NCBI RefSeq assembly: GCF_015832195.1
Contig: NC_052017.1
Span: forward strand, 51,041,652 to 51,105,651
Direction: 5' to 3'
Source of the DNA: Motacilla alba alba
Taxonomy: Eukaryota; Chordata; Aves; Passeriformes; Motacillidae
Length of the DNA stretch: 64,000 nucleotides
Numbering within the stretch: position 1 is the stretch's first letter; every line of letters starts with the position of its first letter. A program made the translations under genes and the position numbers. The notes under the pieces are model-generated. The model was not told where the DNA came from. It ran no database searches and was given only the letters and a program-made list of their open reading frames with translations. Below, piece after piece: positions 13,163 to 25,400 of this stretch.

Positions 13163-14376
13163 ATCACATGTAGGTGGACTTTTATTTAAATTCATTATAA
13201 TGATAATGGATTTTTTTAAATCCTGATGGATGTTTTTTCTCTATGTAAATTACTTCTGATTTCAGCTTGCACCTCCTTCATTTCAACTCTAATTTTTTGT
13301 CTTGTCCTCCACTACTGGATTCAAAGTTAGTTTTATGTTGTTGAAGTCTCTGGCAGATGTCTTTGTCTGACCTGAGTGCTCCTTAGCACCTGTCAGCCTT
13401 CTTTCTCACTCTTGTTTAATCTCTCAAAAGCTTTATCATTTTTGTTTGCCAGCAGTTTCACTCCAGTTGGATAAAAGTTCTGCTGCCCCAAAACCTCTGA
13501 TGCCCCAATAAACTCTGCTTTAAATCCTCCAGTCTTATTTAACACGGTCAAGTCTGAAATTTCTGCTGTCTGTGTTTGTATTTGCAGTGGGAAGCATTTC
13601 AGACATCTGAGTTCTTCATTTTTTCTTTTTTTTTTTCTGCATTAAATCAAAGTGCATGCTTCCAGTTAGACTGACATAAAATAGATGGGGGAAACAACTG
13701 CATCTCCAGTTTCACTACCAAAAGGTAACTTAGCAAAAATTGAAGATTTGTGGATTTTGGATAAAATTTAGCATGGCACTCAAGGACCAGATGTGAAAAC
13801 GGGAATGATGCAGTTAAACAGATATGTATATTCATGGGCTTTTATAGTGTCTTTACCAACAGACTAGGGAAGTATTTGAATGAAGAAAATAAAAATTCAC
13901 TGGCTTTTGATGCCCTCTTGGCATTTTCAGGACTTCTGGGGAGTCATAGGTTGGTGGCTGAGAGCAAACAGGTGACATGGTTTCCTCACCCACCACTACT
14001 GAGAAGACAGCAATGACTCACCTTCATCAAAAATAATGTTTTCCTGAAGTTTAACAGAAAACACTAATATTAAAATGGAATTTATTAGTCCTTGAGGCTG
14101 ATAAGTTGCTGTCCTGAAACTATCCTAAGAAAGGAAAAGGAGAGAAGGAGAAATTGAGAAAAACAGGCTGTACGAATTTAGAAGACAGATCTGATTTTTT
14201 TTTTCTTCCTTGTATCCCAAAAAGTCAAGTTATGCTTTTTTGTGTAAAGTGGAGATGAAGAATATTTGTTATGTTATGTACATTCACATTTGAACATAAT
14301 CATAATTTTTTTCCAAAACTTATTGTATGTGCAAGCTAAGACAAGAGCATAAAAATTTATTGCCCAGACACTAACA

Positions 14377-14419
14377 TTTCCTGTTATATGTCAAATATAT
14401 TTCCTGTTATATGTCAAAT
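14377..14419. repeat. Direct repeat of 20 bp, period 23
   Basis: TTTCCTGTTATATGTCAAAT occurs at 14377-14396 and again at 14400-14419 without change, separated by 3 bases. Confidence 0.95.
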
Positions 14420-15159
14420 CTCAGATTTGACTTCTGATGAACTTCATTAAAAAAAATACTGATGAATTAATCTCCATTAATTTATCATATTAATTAGTTG
14501 AAATGACATATTTTTGGGGACTTAACAAGATATATTTTCTAAATTAAGCTCAAATATCTAAGGTAATTTAGATTAGTAATACATTGTAGAATATAGAGAA
14601 GCGTGCAGCCCCAAGTGAATGAGAGAACATACTAGCTAACTATTTTGGCATTAACCATGCTAAAGCAGAGCCAAATTAACTTGCCTTATTTATTATTATT
14701 ATTTATATTTAAATGTTCTTTCTCAAAGTGTCCATATAAAACCTCCTTGTGCATTTCCTCTACTCTAGATACTCAGTAATTATCTAAGCAAGTGGTTCTC
14801 AGGTAACTAACCAAAGATATTGTTACTATTTAAAATGTTTACATTGATTCAATGTATAGGTTTTATTTGATTGGATGAGTGTTTTGTTGAGTAATACCAG
14901 GTTAGAGAGGGGTTGTCTTCCATTCATTTCCAAAAGAAATCTGGAGTGCCTGTTTTATAGTCTGTTAACAAAAACACACTATTTTCCCCACCAGTCAAGG
15001 TGAATTACATTTTAAAATGTCTTATGTTTCTCTCTTTGTCTTGAGGGCATTTTAAAAATCTGATGTGCTTAATATTTCTTGGCCGTATTGACTAACCAGT
15101 ATAGTCTTCAACACAGTCTGAAACTCTGCATTTGTCTCCATTTGGTTTCTTGCTAATAA

Positions 15160-15640
15160 AGTCCAAAACACTCCAGAAGAAATGGATGATTTCTCTTGAG
15201 ATTATTTCTCTCTGGTTTCATCCTGCCACTATGCTTGGCCCTGTCGCCAGAACATGTGGCTAATTACCTGTGGCTAATTATCTATGTTCAGCCCTCCTAA
15301 AGTGCCATCCAGGGATTGTTAACTATTAACTTTTTGGAGAGACATCCATTGAAAGGCTTTGTAGTGCTGTGGTGATTGACAGCTGCCTGTCACATGTCAG
15401 TTCCTGCCTTGTATCTCTACTGTAGGACTTTAATTTCTGTTTTAAATGGGAAAGTGTATTACTGCTTTGTGTTTGTGCAGAGTCTGGCCCGTGGCAGGAG
15501 CTGCTGGAGCTCATTCTGCTCACCTCAGTGCAAAAGCTTCCTGATGATGGTTCCATGTCCCCAGCTCTCTAAGTGGTGTAATGCAGCCAGCAGTGGCCCA
15601 TGAATGCATACAGGAATGTTTCCCACTATAGTGGCCTGTC
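15160..15640. promoter_or_regulatory. Candidate conserved non-coding block
   Basis: Repeat-free stretch holding the TAATTA-containing duplication, TGATTGACAG at 15373-15382 (an exact PBX/MEIS-type word) and the adjacent E-box-like CAGCTG and CACATG. Motif density suggests an enhancer, but this is inference. Confidence 0.28.
15255..15282. repeat. 14-bp tandem duplication with TAATTA
   Basis: TGTGGCTAATTACC is followed by TGTGGCTAATTATC. Each copy contains a homeodomain-type TAATTA. It lies about 90 bp before a TGATTGACAG motif. Confidence 0.9.
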
Positions 15641-16400
15641 AGGAGTGAGTCTGACCTTTTTCCCAAAACGTCCTGAAGAAAACAGCCATGAAATTGGTTG
15701 TTTTCTTATCTGGAGTGTTATGTGAGTGTCCTTTCAGTGAACCATTGTAGGCTTCTCTACAGCTGGTCTCTACTCATGATTGTTAAGAAGCAGATCCTTA
15801 AGGCTTTGATGAATAGGAAGAGGAGCTGGGCATCAGGGAGGGACTGAGACGCACATCATAAAAGTCTTTCAGAAGAGAAAGACTTCATATCCTGAGCTTC
15901 TCATTTGTAAGAAACAGTAATCTCTGCCTACACTGATTTTGGAAAGGGTGCCTCTGCAAATCCTGTATGTGAACATGAGTGTCTGCATAAGGGCTGCTTA
16001 TTTTGAGCCAGGAATGTTTATTTGTGCCTGTTTCAAAATGTAAGATAACACATTTAAAATGTTTAGAGTTTTGTTTGTTTGTTTGTTTTTAGAGATGCTT
16101 TTATTGAAATTCACTCAATCAAGTCAACGTTGCAATATACTCCAGATAGTTTTAAACCTGATCCTCTGAAATGAAAAGACAGGAAAAACTTGAGAGTAAT
16201 TAATTTTTTTTGTTTTCTCATTGCTGTGATTTTACAGAGTCCTTGCAAAATCAGTTGCAATTTAGTTGTCTATTGTTGTTTTGTTGTTTTTTTTTTAATA
16301 GGGTTCAAGTGGCTTGGAGAGAAGTTCTAGTTCAAAACTTTCGTCCTCATTAGACGTTTTTGATCATATTGAGCTAAATGGCTTTCTCCATATATCTTCT

Positions 16401-16597
16401 ATGAAAAAGGCTGAGAGTTGGGGTTGTTCAGCTCTCCCTGGAGAAGGCTCTGGTGAGACTTTCTTGTGGTGTTTTCTATATATAAGGGGTCTTACAAGAA
16501 AGATAGACAGAGACGTTTTAACAAAAATTTTTGTGACAGAACAAGTAATGACAGCCTAAACAGGAAGAAGGTAGGTTTAGATTTTTTCCATAAATTA
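16401..16597 (+). mobile_element. CR1 LINE fragment lacking its 3' end
   Basis: The segment follows the CR1 region just upstream of the 3' untranslated end: AAAAAGGCTGAGAGTTGGGG, GTTCAGCTCTCCCTGGAGAAGG, TTACAAGAAAGATAGACAG and GGTAGGTTTAGATT align with well-known CR1 wording. It stops before the normal 3' tail, so it is truncated at both ends. It looks like a different subfamily from the CR1 that starts 450 bp downstream, so it is probably an independent, older insertion. Confidence 0.75.
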
Positions 16598-17040
16598 GAT
16601 GGAGACATGAACAAATGGATAGGTACATTGACAGATGCCCAAGCTTAGTTGTTTTCATTTAATGAAGATGGCTGTTACCATACATAGTTCTCAAAGCATT
16701 AAATTTAGCTGAAATGTTCATAAGCATACACAAACATGAGGAAATTAATACACATATATGTATTGCATTTCATTCATCATAATGTGCCATTTAAATTGAG
16801 AAGTTAAGTGTTTCATATTTGAGCATCCAAAATCAACACTAGGAAATAGTTTTTCTCATATTTTTAAGAGAATACTAAGTCTCTATTACTGGAGATTTGA
16901 AAGCCACCTTTTCCCCTTCCTGTTCCAAAGAATTAGCTAGTTCTTTTAAAACAAGACAAAAATGCACCTTCAAATTCCTTTTTGTACCATATGTAGTCCT
17001 CAGAGATTTGTTGTAGACAATCTATTTTTTTATTAGTAGA

Positions 17041-18862
17041 AGATTTCCCTTAGTCAAGGAGGATTGGGTCAAAGAACACCTAGGCCAACTTGACATCCAC
17101 AAGTTCATGGAACCTGACAGGATGCATCTATGAGTGCTGAGAGAGCTGGCAGACACTATAATCATGCTCTTTGAAAGGCCCTGGAGATCAGAAGGGATGC
17201 CTGAGGACTGGAAGTAAGAACAAGTCACCCTGGTCTTCAAAAAAGGGCAAGACCCAGGGAACAACTGACAAGTCAGTGATGGAGCACCTTATTTTGGAGA
17301 CCATGCCTATCCACATGGGTGCAAGAATGTGCTTAGAGTAGTCAGCATGGATTCACTATAGGGAAATTCTTCTTGACCAACCTGATGGCCTTCTATGATG
17401 AGACAAGTACTGGCATGGATGAGGGGAGAGCAGCGAACTTTGTCTACCTTGACTTCAGCAAGGCTTTTGACTCTGTCTCTCACAGCATCCTCACAGACAA
17501 ACTCAGGAAGTGTGGATGAGTGGACAGTGAGATTGAGAACTGACCAGCAGATCCCAGAGAGCTGCAATCAGTGGCACAGGGTCTGTTTGCAGGTCTGTCA
17601 CTAGTGGTGTCCCCAAGGTTCAGTACTAGCACAGAACTGTTTAACTTATTTATCAATGACTGAGCAAGTTCAGTGATGTCCCAAAGCTGAGACAAGTGGT
17701 CAGTACCCCAGAGGGCTGTGCAGCCCTTCAGAAGGATCTTAACAGGTTGGAGAGATAGGCAGAGAAGAACTGTCTGAAATTCAACAAAGGCAATTGCAGA
17801 GTCCTATGCCTGGGGAAGAAAAGCCCCCTGCACCAGTGCAAGCTGGGGGCCAAACTGCTGGAAAGCAGCTCAGCAGAGAAGGACCTGTGGGTCCTGGTGG
17901 ACAGCAAGCTGTCCATGGGCCTGCAGTGCTCTATCAATGTCTATCAGTATCTGAAGGGAGCTTGTGAAGAGCATGGAGCCAGGCACTTCTTGGTGGTGCC
18001 AAGCACTAGGACAAGAGGCAGCAGTATCACCAGAAACCAGGAAAGAAACTCTCTAACCAATTTACTGGGTTAGAAAAACATTACTATTAGCAGCACTGGA
18101 TGCATGGGGAATTCTCCTCAAAGCGTGCATGCCTAGTAACTCAAAGAGACCAGGTTATATTCCTGAAACTAGCACATATTCATCACATTTCCTCAACCAT
18201 GCATATATGCTAATTATTTACATGGACTTATTTTAATATGGTTCTGGATCTTCTGATGAATCTGTTCTTTTTGAGACTATTTCAAATATGGGATCAGGTT
18301 GTAATGTATTTCCTTTACCATTCTTTGTTGTGACACTCAATCCGATTTTTTTCTAAAACCTGAGATATCTGCTAGTACATATTGATCACTAATGTAAAGG
18401 AAATAAGGAAGCATTGGCTGGCACAAGACTTATTAGTCACAGATGTAGAGAGTTAGCACAAGGCCACATTAATCTCTGATATTTGTACTAAGCACTGTAT
18501 GGTAAAAACTAAGCATTAATGATGAGTGTAGGGATTATACACTATTGTGCTAAAGTTAAAAGAATTTTCCAACATCTTCTCCTGCTGCGGTGTAGATTTC
18601 TTAGAGAAAGAGAACTTGTTAGGTAACAACTGGCAGAAACTGATGCATAGAAAATTCCACCAGAATACAGGGATGAACTTCTTTACTGTGTGGGTGATCA
18701 AATACTGGAACAGATTTCCTGGAGAGCTTGTGGAGTCTCCCTCACTGGAGGTATTCAAGAACTGTCTGGATGCAATCCTCTGCCACGTGCTTGAGGATGA
18801 CCCTGCTTGAGCAGGGATCTTGATGACCTACTGTGGTCCTTTCTAACCTGACCCATTCTGTG
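17041..18862 (+). mobile_element. CR1 LINE, reverse-transcriptase region to 3' end, degenerate and interrupted
   Basis: CR1 is the main LINE of birds. Fragments of its reverse transcriptase are readable on the plus strand, for example FVYLDFSKAFDSVSHSIL encoded at about 17438-17491. At about 17669-17680 the place of the catalytic F/YADD box reads FSDV, so the active site is destroyed. Frames also shift repeatedly. The 3' untranslated region follows (GGGATGAACTTCTTTACTGTG at about 18670) and the copy ends with one CR1 tail unit ATTCTGTG at 18855-18862. It is 5'-truncated. About 0.4 kb of family sequence appears to be missing near 17930, and an LTR interrupts it at about 18061-18628. Around 40 bp just left of the LTR (about 18021-18060) do not look like CR1 and are unexplained. 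Confidence 0.9.
18061..18628. mobile_element. Probable solo LTR inserted into the CR1
   Basis: CR1 sequence stops near 18020 and resumes at the matching point near 18629, so a segment of about 560-600 bp interrupts it. The right end is GTTAGGTAACA (ending 18628). Two placements of the left end are possible. If it starts at 18069 (GTTAG), the insert is flanked by an exact 5-bp duplication ACTGG (18064-18068 and 18629-18633), as for ERVL-type elements. If it starts at 18061 (TTTAC), the ends resemble TGTTAC/GTAACA inverted termini but no duplication is visible. The interior resembles avian ERVL LTRs as I remember them, but I cannot name the family or settle the strand. Confidence 0.5.
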
Positions 18863-18920
18863 GGAAGTTCTTGTGGTCTGCAAAACTCCACATTTTTGGC
18901 TGGTAATGGTTTGAGCTAAG

Positions 18921-19150
18921 TGTAGTGGGTTGATGCTGGTAGGATCTCAGGTACCCACCAAAGCCTCTCTTCCACTCCCCTCTGCATCTGGACAGTGGAC
19001 AGAGGAGAGAAAAATATAATGAAGGGTTCATGGCTTGAGGTAAGGACCTGGACAGATCACTCATCAAATACCATCATGGGCTTCCAGCAGCTTCTCACAG
19101 AAGCCACCCTTGTAGCTTCCCCCCTGCCAAAACCATGCTAAACCAATACA
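18921..19150 (-). mobile_element. Short avian ERV-type element, internally deleted
   Basis: The plus strand begins TGTAGTGGGTTGATGCTGG and ends AACCAATACA. On the minus strand this reads TGTATTGG ... CACTACA, with 4-bp inverted termini TGTA/TACA. Both end segments strongly resemble the two ends of a common avian retrovirus-derived element: a GGGGGGAAGCTACAAGGGTGGC-like start and a TTATATTTTTCTCTCCTCTG-like end on the minus strand. From memory the full element is much longer, so this 230-bp copy has probably lost its middle. Flanks GCTAAG and GGCAAG match at 4 of 6 positions and could be a decayed target duplication. It sits 58 bp beyond the end of the 17-18.9 kb CR1. Confidence 0.55.
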
Positions 19151-19890
19151 GGCAAGTAATAGGGTTTTTATTCTGAAATCTTTGATGTCTTGATTGCAAT
19201 TCTCTCCTAATACTAACCCAACAGCATCTCCTTTTATGGAGCAGGAATAGCAATGAAATCACATGCTTTCCAAGAGGGAAATGTAGCTAGAGAAGTTTAG
19301 GAAGGCAAGAAATCCAGTAGGCAAGAGTAATGCTCCTAATTCCTTAAGCAATCCTTGATTATGTATTAAGTTTATTACTACTTTAAATAGCTTGAAATTG
19401 ATAGTTTAGCTTCTAGGTTTTTCAAGTATTTGACTGTATGTTTTCTTTCTTGATTGTTTTTGATTCTTTTTGATATTTTTATGAGATATTTTATTCTTCT
19501 GTCTCATGAATAAAGCCTACAATCAGGTTTGACCTAGCAAGTTTCTGTTTTATGGAAGGGTTCAGTCCCTTTTTCAGAAGATGCATCCTGACTTTCTATT
19601 GTGTGAAAGAGACTGAAAGCTTTTATATACAGAAAATGCAACAATATGCATGAGTCAAAGGGTCTAAATAGGCAGTATTACTTGTTCTAGCCTTGCTGCT
19701 TTTGTGAGGATGAGCCATGAGTTTTAACAGCAACCTGTCATTCTGTTGACCCTTCTTTTATGTTTTTTTTATGTCAGTGCTTTTCATCTTGCATTATACT
19801 ACTCTGTATTTGCTATAGACTTGTTCTGCTGTGGTCCTGTTTCATGGGTTCAAGTTCTATTTTATTCCCAGACAGTAAATTGAAAGAATT

Positions 19891-20882
19891 TCATAGAATA
19901 CAGTAGAATAGGTCAGCTGGAAGGAACCCACAACAAGCACCTAGTCCAACTACCTGACCACTTTCAGGACTGACCAAAAGTTAAAGCATGGCTTTAAGGG
20001 CATTGTCCAAATGCCTCTTCAACACTGACAGGCACAGGGCACTGACCGCTTCTCAAGGAAGTCTGGTCCAGGGTTTCACCACCCTTTGGGTAAGGAAAAT
20101 ATTTGCTTATGTCAAGTCTGAACCTTCCCTGATGGATGCAGCTTTTAGCTGTTCCCACATGTCCTAGCACTGGGTGCCAGGGAGAAAAGCTCAGCACCTC
20201 CCTCTCAACTGCCCTTTTTCAGGAAGCTGTGGGGAGCACTGAGGTCACCCCTTGGCCTCCTTCTCTCCAAACCAGACAAACACAAAGTCCTCAAGGACGT
20301 GTCTGCTGTGCCCTTTGCCATCTTGGTGCCCTCCTTGGGACACATTCAAGTATCTTCACATCTTTCTTAAATTGAACTGCACATGCTACTCAAGATAGGG
20401 CTGCACCATCACTAAATGCAGAGGTGATCATTCAATAACCTCTTTTGAGCAGCTGGTGATGCTGTGTTTGGTGCACTCCAGGATGGGCTTTGCCCTCCTT
20501 GCTGCCAGGGCATACACACTGCTGACTCCTGTCAAGCCTCCTGTCAACCAGCACTCCCAGATCCCTTTCTGCGGTGCTGCTCTCCAGCCACTCCTCTCTC
20601 AGTTTAGTCTCATGTCTGACATTGCTCCATCCCAGGTGCAGAATCCAGCATTTGGACTTATTCAGTTTCATGCCATTGATGATTGCCCAATGCTCCAATC
20701 TATCCAGATCCCCCTGCAAGGCTTCTTGTCCCCTGAGACAGCCAACAGCACCTCCCAGTTTCATCTGCAAACTTGCTAACTGTGCATTCAGCTGCTGTAT
20801 CCAAGTCATCAATACAAACATTGAACAGAACTGGCCCTAGAATTAAGCCCTGAAGAACACCACTGGTCACTGGTCACCAGCC
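19891..20882 (-). mobile_element. CR1 LINE, 3' end plus reverse-transcriptase C-terminal part
   Basis: On the minus strand this copy starts within the reverse-transcriptase frame and ends at the 3' tail on the low-coordinate side (CATAGAAT at 19892-19899 is the complement of the CR1 tail ATTCTATG). The minus-strand frame 20432-20821 (129 residues, the longest in the window) is CR1 protein: [20 protein letters not shown] and ERDLGVLVDRRLDRSQQC are hallmark wording of the region after the reverse-transcriptase catalytic core. The frame then decays toward the 3' end. It is 5'-truncated near 20880, as is usual for CR1. This is a dead fragment and not a host gene. Confidence 0.92.
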
Positions 20883-21655
20883 ATAAATTCTGAGCAGTAC
20901 AATATTCCATTCCCCCACCACATCCTTCAACAAAATAATAGACTTTTGTGAGAACTGTAATCTCCAACTGACTTTACAGAGTTTTACAAGAGAAAAGAAA
21001 AAGTGTTTGGGAAAAAAAGAGGAGAAAAAAATGTATCTTTGAATGGCCAGCTTCAATTTTCTTTAATTATATTTGTTCTTCTTGACCTGAGCAACACATC
21101 TTTTGAGTTTCACAGGTGTAGAAAGAAGTCAGTCAATCAATCATTGTAGAAAGGAGCAGTCAGTCATTGCTAGCACCAGATCTGGAGCATAACATATCTT
21201 CAAAGCCTGCTGTTACAAAGCAGAAGCCATTTTCCTGTCTACTGAAAGTAGATATGGTTTCTTATCCTAGGTCAATGAATATCTTTATAATGATAGAAAA
21301 TTATTTCTTCCTGTAGCAGAGATCAAGAAGGAATGCAAAATTGTCTCCTAAGTTCATTCTTTGCTACTTCCAGCCTCTATCCTTCTTGCCTAGAGATATA
21401 TGAAAGTTACGGTCAGCAACAAAAGGGAGAAAAGAGCATTTGTGGGATTCCCCCACTCTGTGAAAGGAATTCTGTTCCTCAGTTTGTTTGCACTGAAGAA
21501 ATTTGAGAGGCCAGGCTTTTATGAAGCCCTAATCCTAACAGGAAACCTCCAAATGTGAAGCCAGTTCTACTAAAAGGATGATGGTAAATGAGAGGATTGG
21601 TGGGCTCATGATTTGCAGCCATTGTATAAAACGTTTAAAAAAAGGCATCCTAGGG

Positions 21656-21721
21656 ATTGAGAAGTACAAGATTGAGAAGTACAAAAAACTAAAAAAGAAG
21701 GTGTTGACCACCTTCTTTTTT
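21656..21721. repeat. 15-bp tandem duplication plus 13-bp hairpin
   Basis: ATTGAGAAGTACAAG is followed immediately by ATTGAGAAGTACAAA (21656-21685). Then AAAAAAGAAGGTG (21691-21703) pairs perfectly with CACCTTCTTTTTT (21709-21721) across a 5-base loop TTGAC. Read as RNA this is a stem-loop ending in U residues, which in a vertebrate intron does not mean a terminator. Confidence 0.9.
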
Positions 21722-22194
21722 GTTGGTCTGTTGATCATTCTTCTTATTTATGCAGTATAGAAGATTTCCAAGTGAGAGTTTGGAGTAGGAGAGCTACAGA
21801 GATTTGCCAGTTTGCCTGGGAAGACTCGTGGGAACAGATAAACAGATTTGTGTATTCTTACGTAGCATAAAGGTGCCATTCTATAACAGTCAGTGATTCA
21901 GTGCTAAGAAAAAGAAATTGTTTCTTGCCACAAGTTGGGTCAACATTACCCTGTCTTTTAATTCACACACTTCTCTAATACCCAGAAAAATAAGATAATA
22001 TAGTCTAGATAGAAGGGATCCTACAGACTCTTCCCCTGTAGAAATACACAAAAAAAAAAAAAAAGGAAGGGCAGTGACACTAAATGTATTATGCACTGAT
22101 TCATAATGAAAAAGATTATGCTGCATTTTTATCACTTAAGAATTGCAGAGTATTAGTGCCCTTAGTAAAGGCCCCTCTAGGCTGACAATTTAAC

Positions 22195-22430
22195 TGCAAC
22201 ACTGCATAATAATTATACAGGCAATATGAAATCTTCAGCAGCTTGTCCACTTTTCACTCTTATCTGCAATCTATCATTCTCTGTAGTCTCATAAATGGAT
22301 ATAAAGAAATGGTTCTGATTTTTTTAAGGCATCTCTAAAAATGCTAATTAAACCTATAATGATGAGCCTGCTGAGGATAGGGCACCAAATGCACAAGCTC
22401 AAGGATAAAATGTCACACTGGACCAGTCTA
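22195..22430. promoter_or_regulatory. Candidate conserved non-coding block
   Basis: No repeat is recognisable. AT-rich homeodomain-like words (ATAATTAT, GCTAATTAAACC) are interleaved with TCTTATCTGC (GATA-type) and TATCATTC. The texture is like deeply conserved intronic elements, but that cannot be shown from one sequence. Confidence 0.25.
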
Positions 22431-25400
22431 AGGCTTGCTTGAATTTAGAAAAGGACCAGGGATTTCTTGATTATTGTCGTTTCACTCTGTATTTGTGGTG
22501 TATTTTGTGCTGATTTGTGGAAAACTGGAGAAAATGTTGTGGAATCTCATTTGCAAGTGGGAAGTTTAAACAGGATGAGTTTCTCTTTTCGGTGGTGTTC
22601 AGAGTAGAACAAGAATTCGTATTTATGGAATTTGTCAATCTTTAAGATATGTCTGTGAAAAGGAATTAAGCTAATGAATCTCCCTTTTAAAGTATCTTTT
22701 GTATTCCCAGATATCTTTTTAGGTTTAAAAAATGTTTTCATCCCTTTATTTGTGTGCATGTTAGCACGCATGCTGCTGTCCCTTTTAACTGCTTGCAGTA
22801 TTCTGAGGGAAGTATACTTTCACATTGTTTCCACCTGTGATTCCTGGGGGTTTGCCACCCATATAGACTGGCCTGCAGAAGGCAGAGAGTTGTTTCATTG
22901 TTTCATAGGCTCATGCTGCTACAAGAGATGAGCAAACAAGGGATTTGCTCCCTGTGCTCAGAGACATGAGAAATGTTCTCTCAAGCTGGTTTTTGCTAGG
23001 ACTGTAGATGTTCATGTGTGAATGTGTGAAATTCTGGAATCATTTGCTCTCTGTGGATAATTTGTACATTAGATATACAGTAGCAACCATTTAAAGGTAT
23101 AACCTCAGGGTATAGTAACTCCTTTCAGTTTAGTGGCACTCACCTCCACAGGGATTTCCTTCTGTACCCTTATCATAAATTGGTTTGAAACAGATGTGTT
23201 CATTAATTGGGTCTAATAATAATTATAATATATTCTGTGTTTCCTACCTGGGATTTTATTCACTGTAAAGTCATTTTTTTAATTCAGTGCTCCTCTTGAA
23301 GGGTAGCCTTGGTAGGGCTCTGTCTTGCAAATAACTGATACACTGAAGTCTGTCCATTCCAGCACAGGAACAATCTAAGCTTTGATAGTAGGTATTGGCA
23401 GGATTGGGTCCAACAGTTTTCCATATTATTTTGAAGTATAATAAATTTGCTGGTTTTTCTCTATGTGTTTAAGCAGTCATTGATATGACATATGAGAGCT
23501 TTTAGACATACGAGTTTTTGCTGGAACTGTGGATAACAGCAACCAAAAGTCTGATTGGCTCAGAAAACGCTCTCCAAATAGCGTTCACATAATAGCTATG
23601 TGGCACTGTGTGTATTTGTGTGAAAAGACAATTGATGATATTTTAGGGTTATAACAAAACGGTTCTTTTAAATACATCCTTTTAGAAAAATTGGCTGTAC
23701 TTGTCTTGCTCAAAATCTTAGCCTAAAAGCTTTTATTGTTGTTAAATCAAGCTCTTACACAACTAATGATTAGTAGAAATATTTCTGGAACTTATTTTTT
23801 TACTTTATTGCCATTCATATTTGATTTTAAACGTAAATGTTCTCAGCTTTGTTTCATCCTTGTTCCTTTTCTCTTCCTCCCTTCTGCTGCTGTCTTTGGT
23901 GATTGTGTTGATTTCCACTCATTCCCCAAGTCTTCTTTCTGTATAGCATTTTCTGCACCCAGATGTTTATGTACTAAAACAGATTGTGGTCTTTGCCTTT
24001 TCCCTGGGTAACACTATGACATGTGTATTTGGTTTTTTGCTGCTGTTGTTGCTTTCAAGTGTGTGCTGCCATCTATGGAGTAATCATATAAATAAAGCTG
24101 GTATAAAAAAAGATGTTTTATCAGAAGATCATGGAAAACAAAATCTAGACAGTGGAGGAGGTATTGTAGAGCAGTTGGCCCGATCTCCAGAAATCCTGTT
24201 TCTCTGTAGTCCCAGATCTCACAGCAAGCATGGGTGAAAATACACCTTTTAGAAAATAAATGATTTCTAGTAATGAAATTATTCAGTTGATTTCTTTAAA
24301 TCAGAGTACGTTTGCTTTGTCCTTCAATCTGGTAACTCATTCCTTTTTCTTTTCCTTCCCCGTTACCTTTCCCATGTCCTAGTTTTTCAGCAGTTTCCAA
24401 GATCTGTTTACTATGTCTTTCCTAATTTGTTTTTCAAAGCTTAATTTTAATTCCTTATCCTTCCTCAGCATCTTGTTAACTGACTTTATGCCTCTCCTCA
24501 GTGTTTAGCTTCAGCCTGACAAGTTCCAGGTTTCCCTCCTTCAGATCCCTTCAGAATGTTTTACTGAAGATTGCTCCCCATTCTGTCTCTCTTTCATAAC
24601 ATTTTGTTCCTTGATATCTATTTTAGAGTGTACATTTATTGCAACACATCTATTCAAGATGGTCTAAAAGCACTTGGAGAAGTAATTTTCTCTGTACTGG
24701 GGTATCCATGCACATAGGGAAGCTACCACTTTTGTCTTGATGCTGTTCATGTGCATTCAGCTTGCAGATTTTTGACTAAGGATTTTAGCATCTCACAGCT
24801 TTGAATGAGGTTAGGTGTATGAATTCCTGGCAATCAGACTTCTATTCATTTCAGCTAGCTGTGGAAAATAACAACTATGTCTTTAGGTATTTCCTCAGCA
24901 AAAAAGAGTGTTGGAGTGGGTGTATATTTAACCACTACTTCTTAAATGCTTTCTTATAACACAAGGCATTAGAATCAAAAGGAAAAGTTTAACCTATGTG
25001 TATAATGCATTCTTAAAAATATCTTCTGACATTTTCTTCTTATTGCTGAACTCAAAAAATTGATCTTATTTTCCAGCATCAAAACAAAATGAAGGAAAAG
25101 AAATCAATGCTGAAGATTGATCAATGTTTTTCAAAACTGACTTAATAAGATAAAAATCAATGCAGCTGTATTATTTGTCATTCTTTCATCACCAGGAACA
25201 TTCAAACATGGTAATATTTGATTCTTAAGTTAAATGTGAAAATATTTTAGTTACCTCCTACAGAGACAAAAAAATATAACAAGGGATTTATTTAGTTAAA
25301 GTTCAGTTTTCTTTTTAAACCTAGTTTTGGAAATTTGAGTTCTGCAGAAATTGAAAACAGTTTGATATTTTAAGTGACAGTATGTAATTATTCCTTTAAT

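Larger units (their letters stand above)
1..16400. other. TPK1: TPK1 upstream intron, distal part
   Basis: Outside the MIR-like relic, the (GGAT)n array, the minus-strand LTR and the entries above, I see no exon, RNA gene or named repeat. Frames are short (mostly 60-100 residues), scattered on both strands, and show no domain or codon pattern. Assignment to the TPK1 intron follows from the exon at 28.6 kb and the known large introns of this gene. Confidence 0.75.

Noticed and set aside
16310..16400. Possible extension of the CR1 fragment or a coding exon before 16401
   Set aside because: No CR1 or protein wording is recognisable in this part.
20432..20821. Longest frame in the window, 129 residues on minus
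   Set aside because: It is CR1 reverse-transcriptase remnant, annotated with the LINE and not as a host gene.
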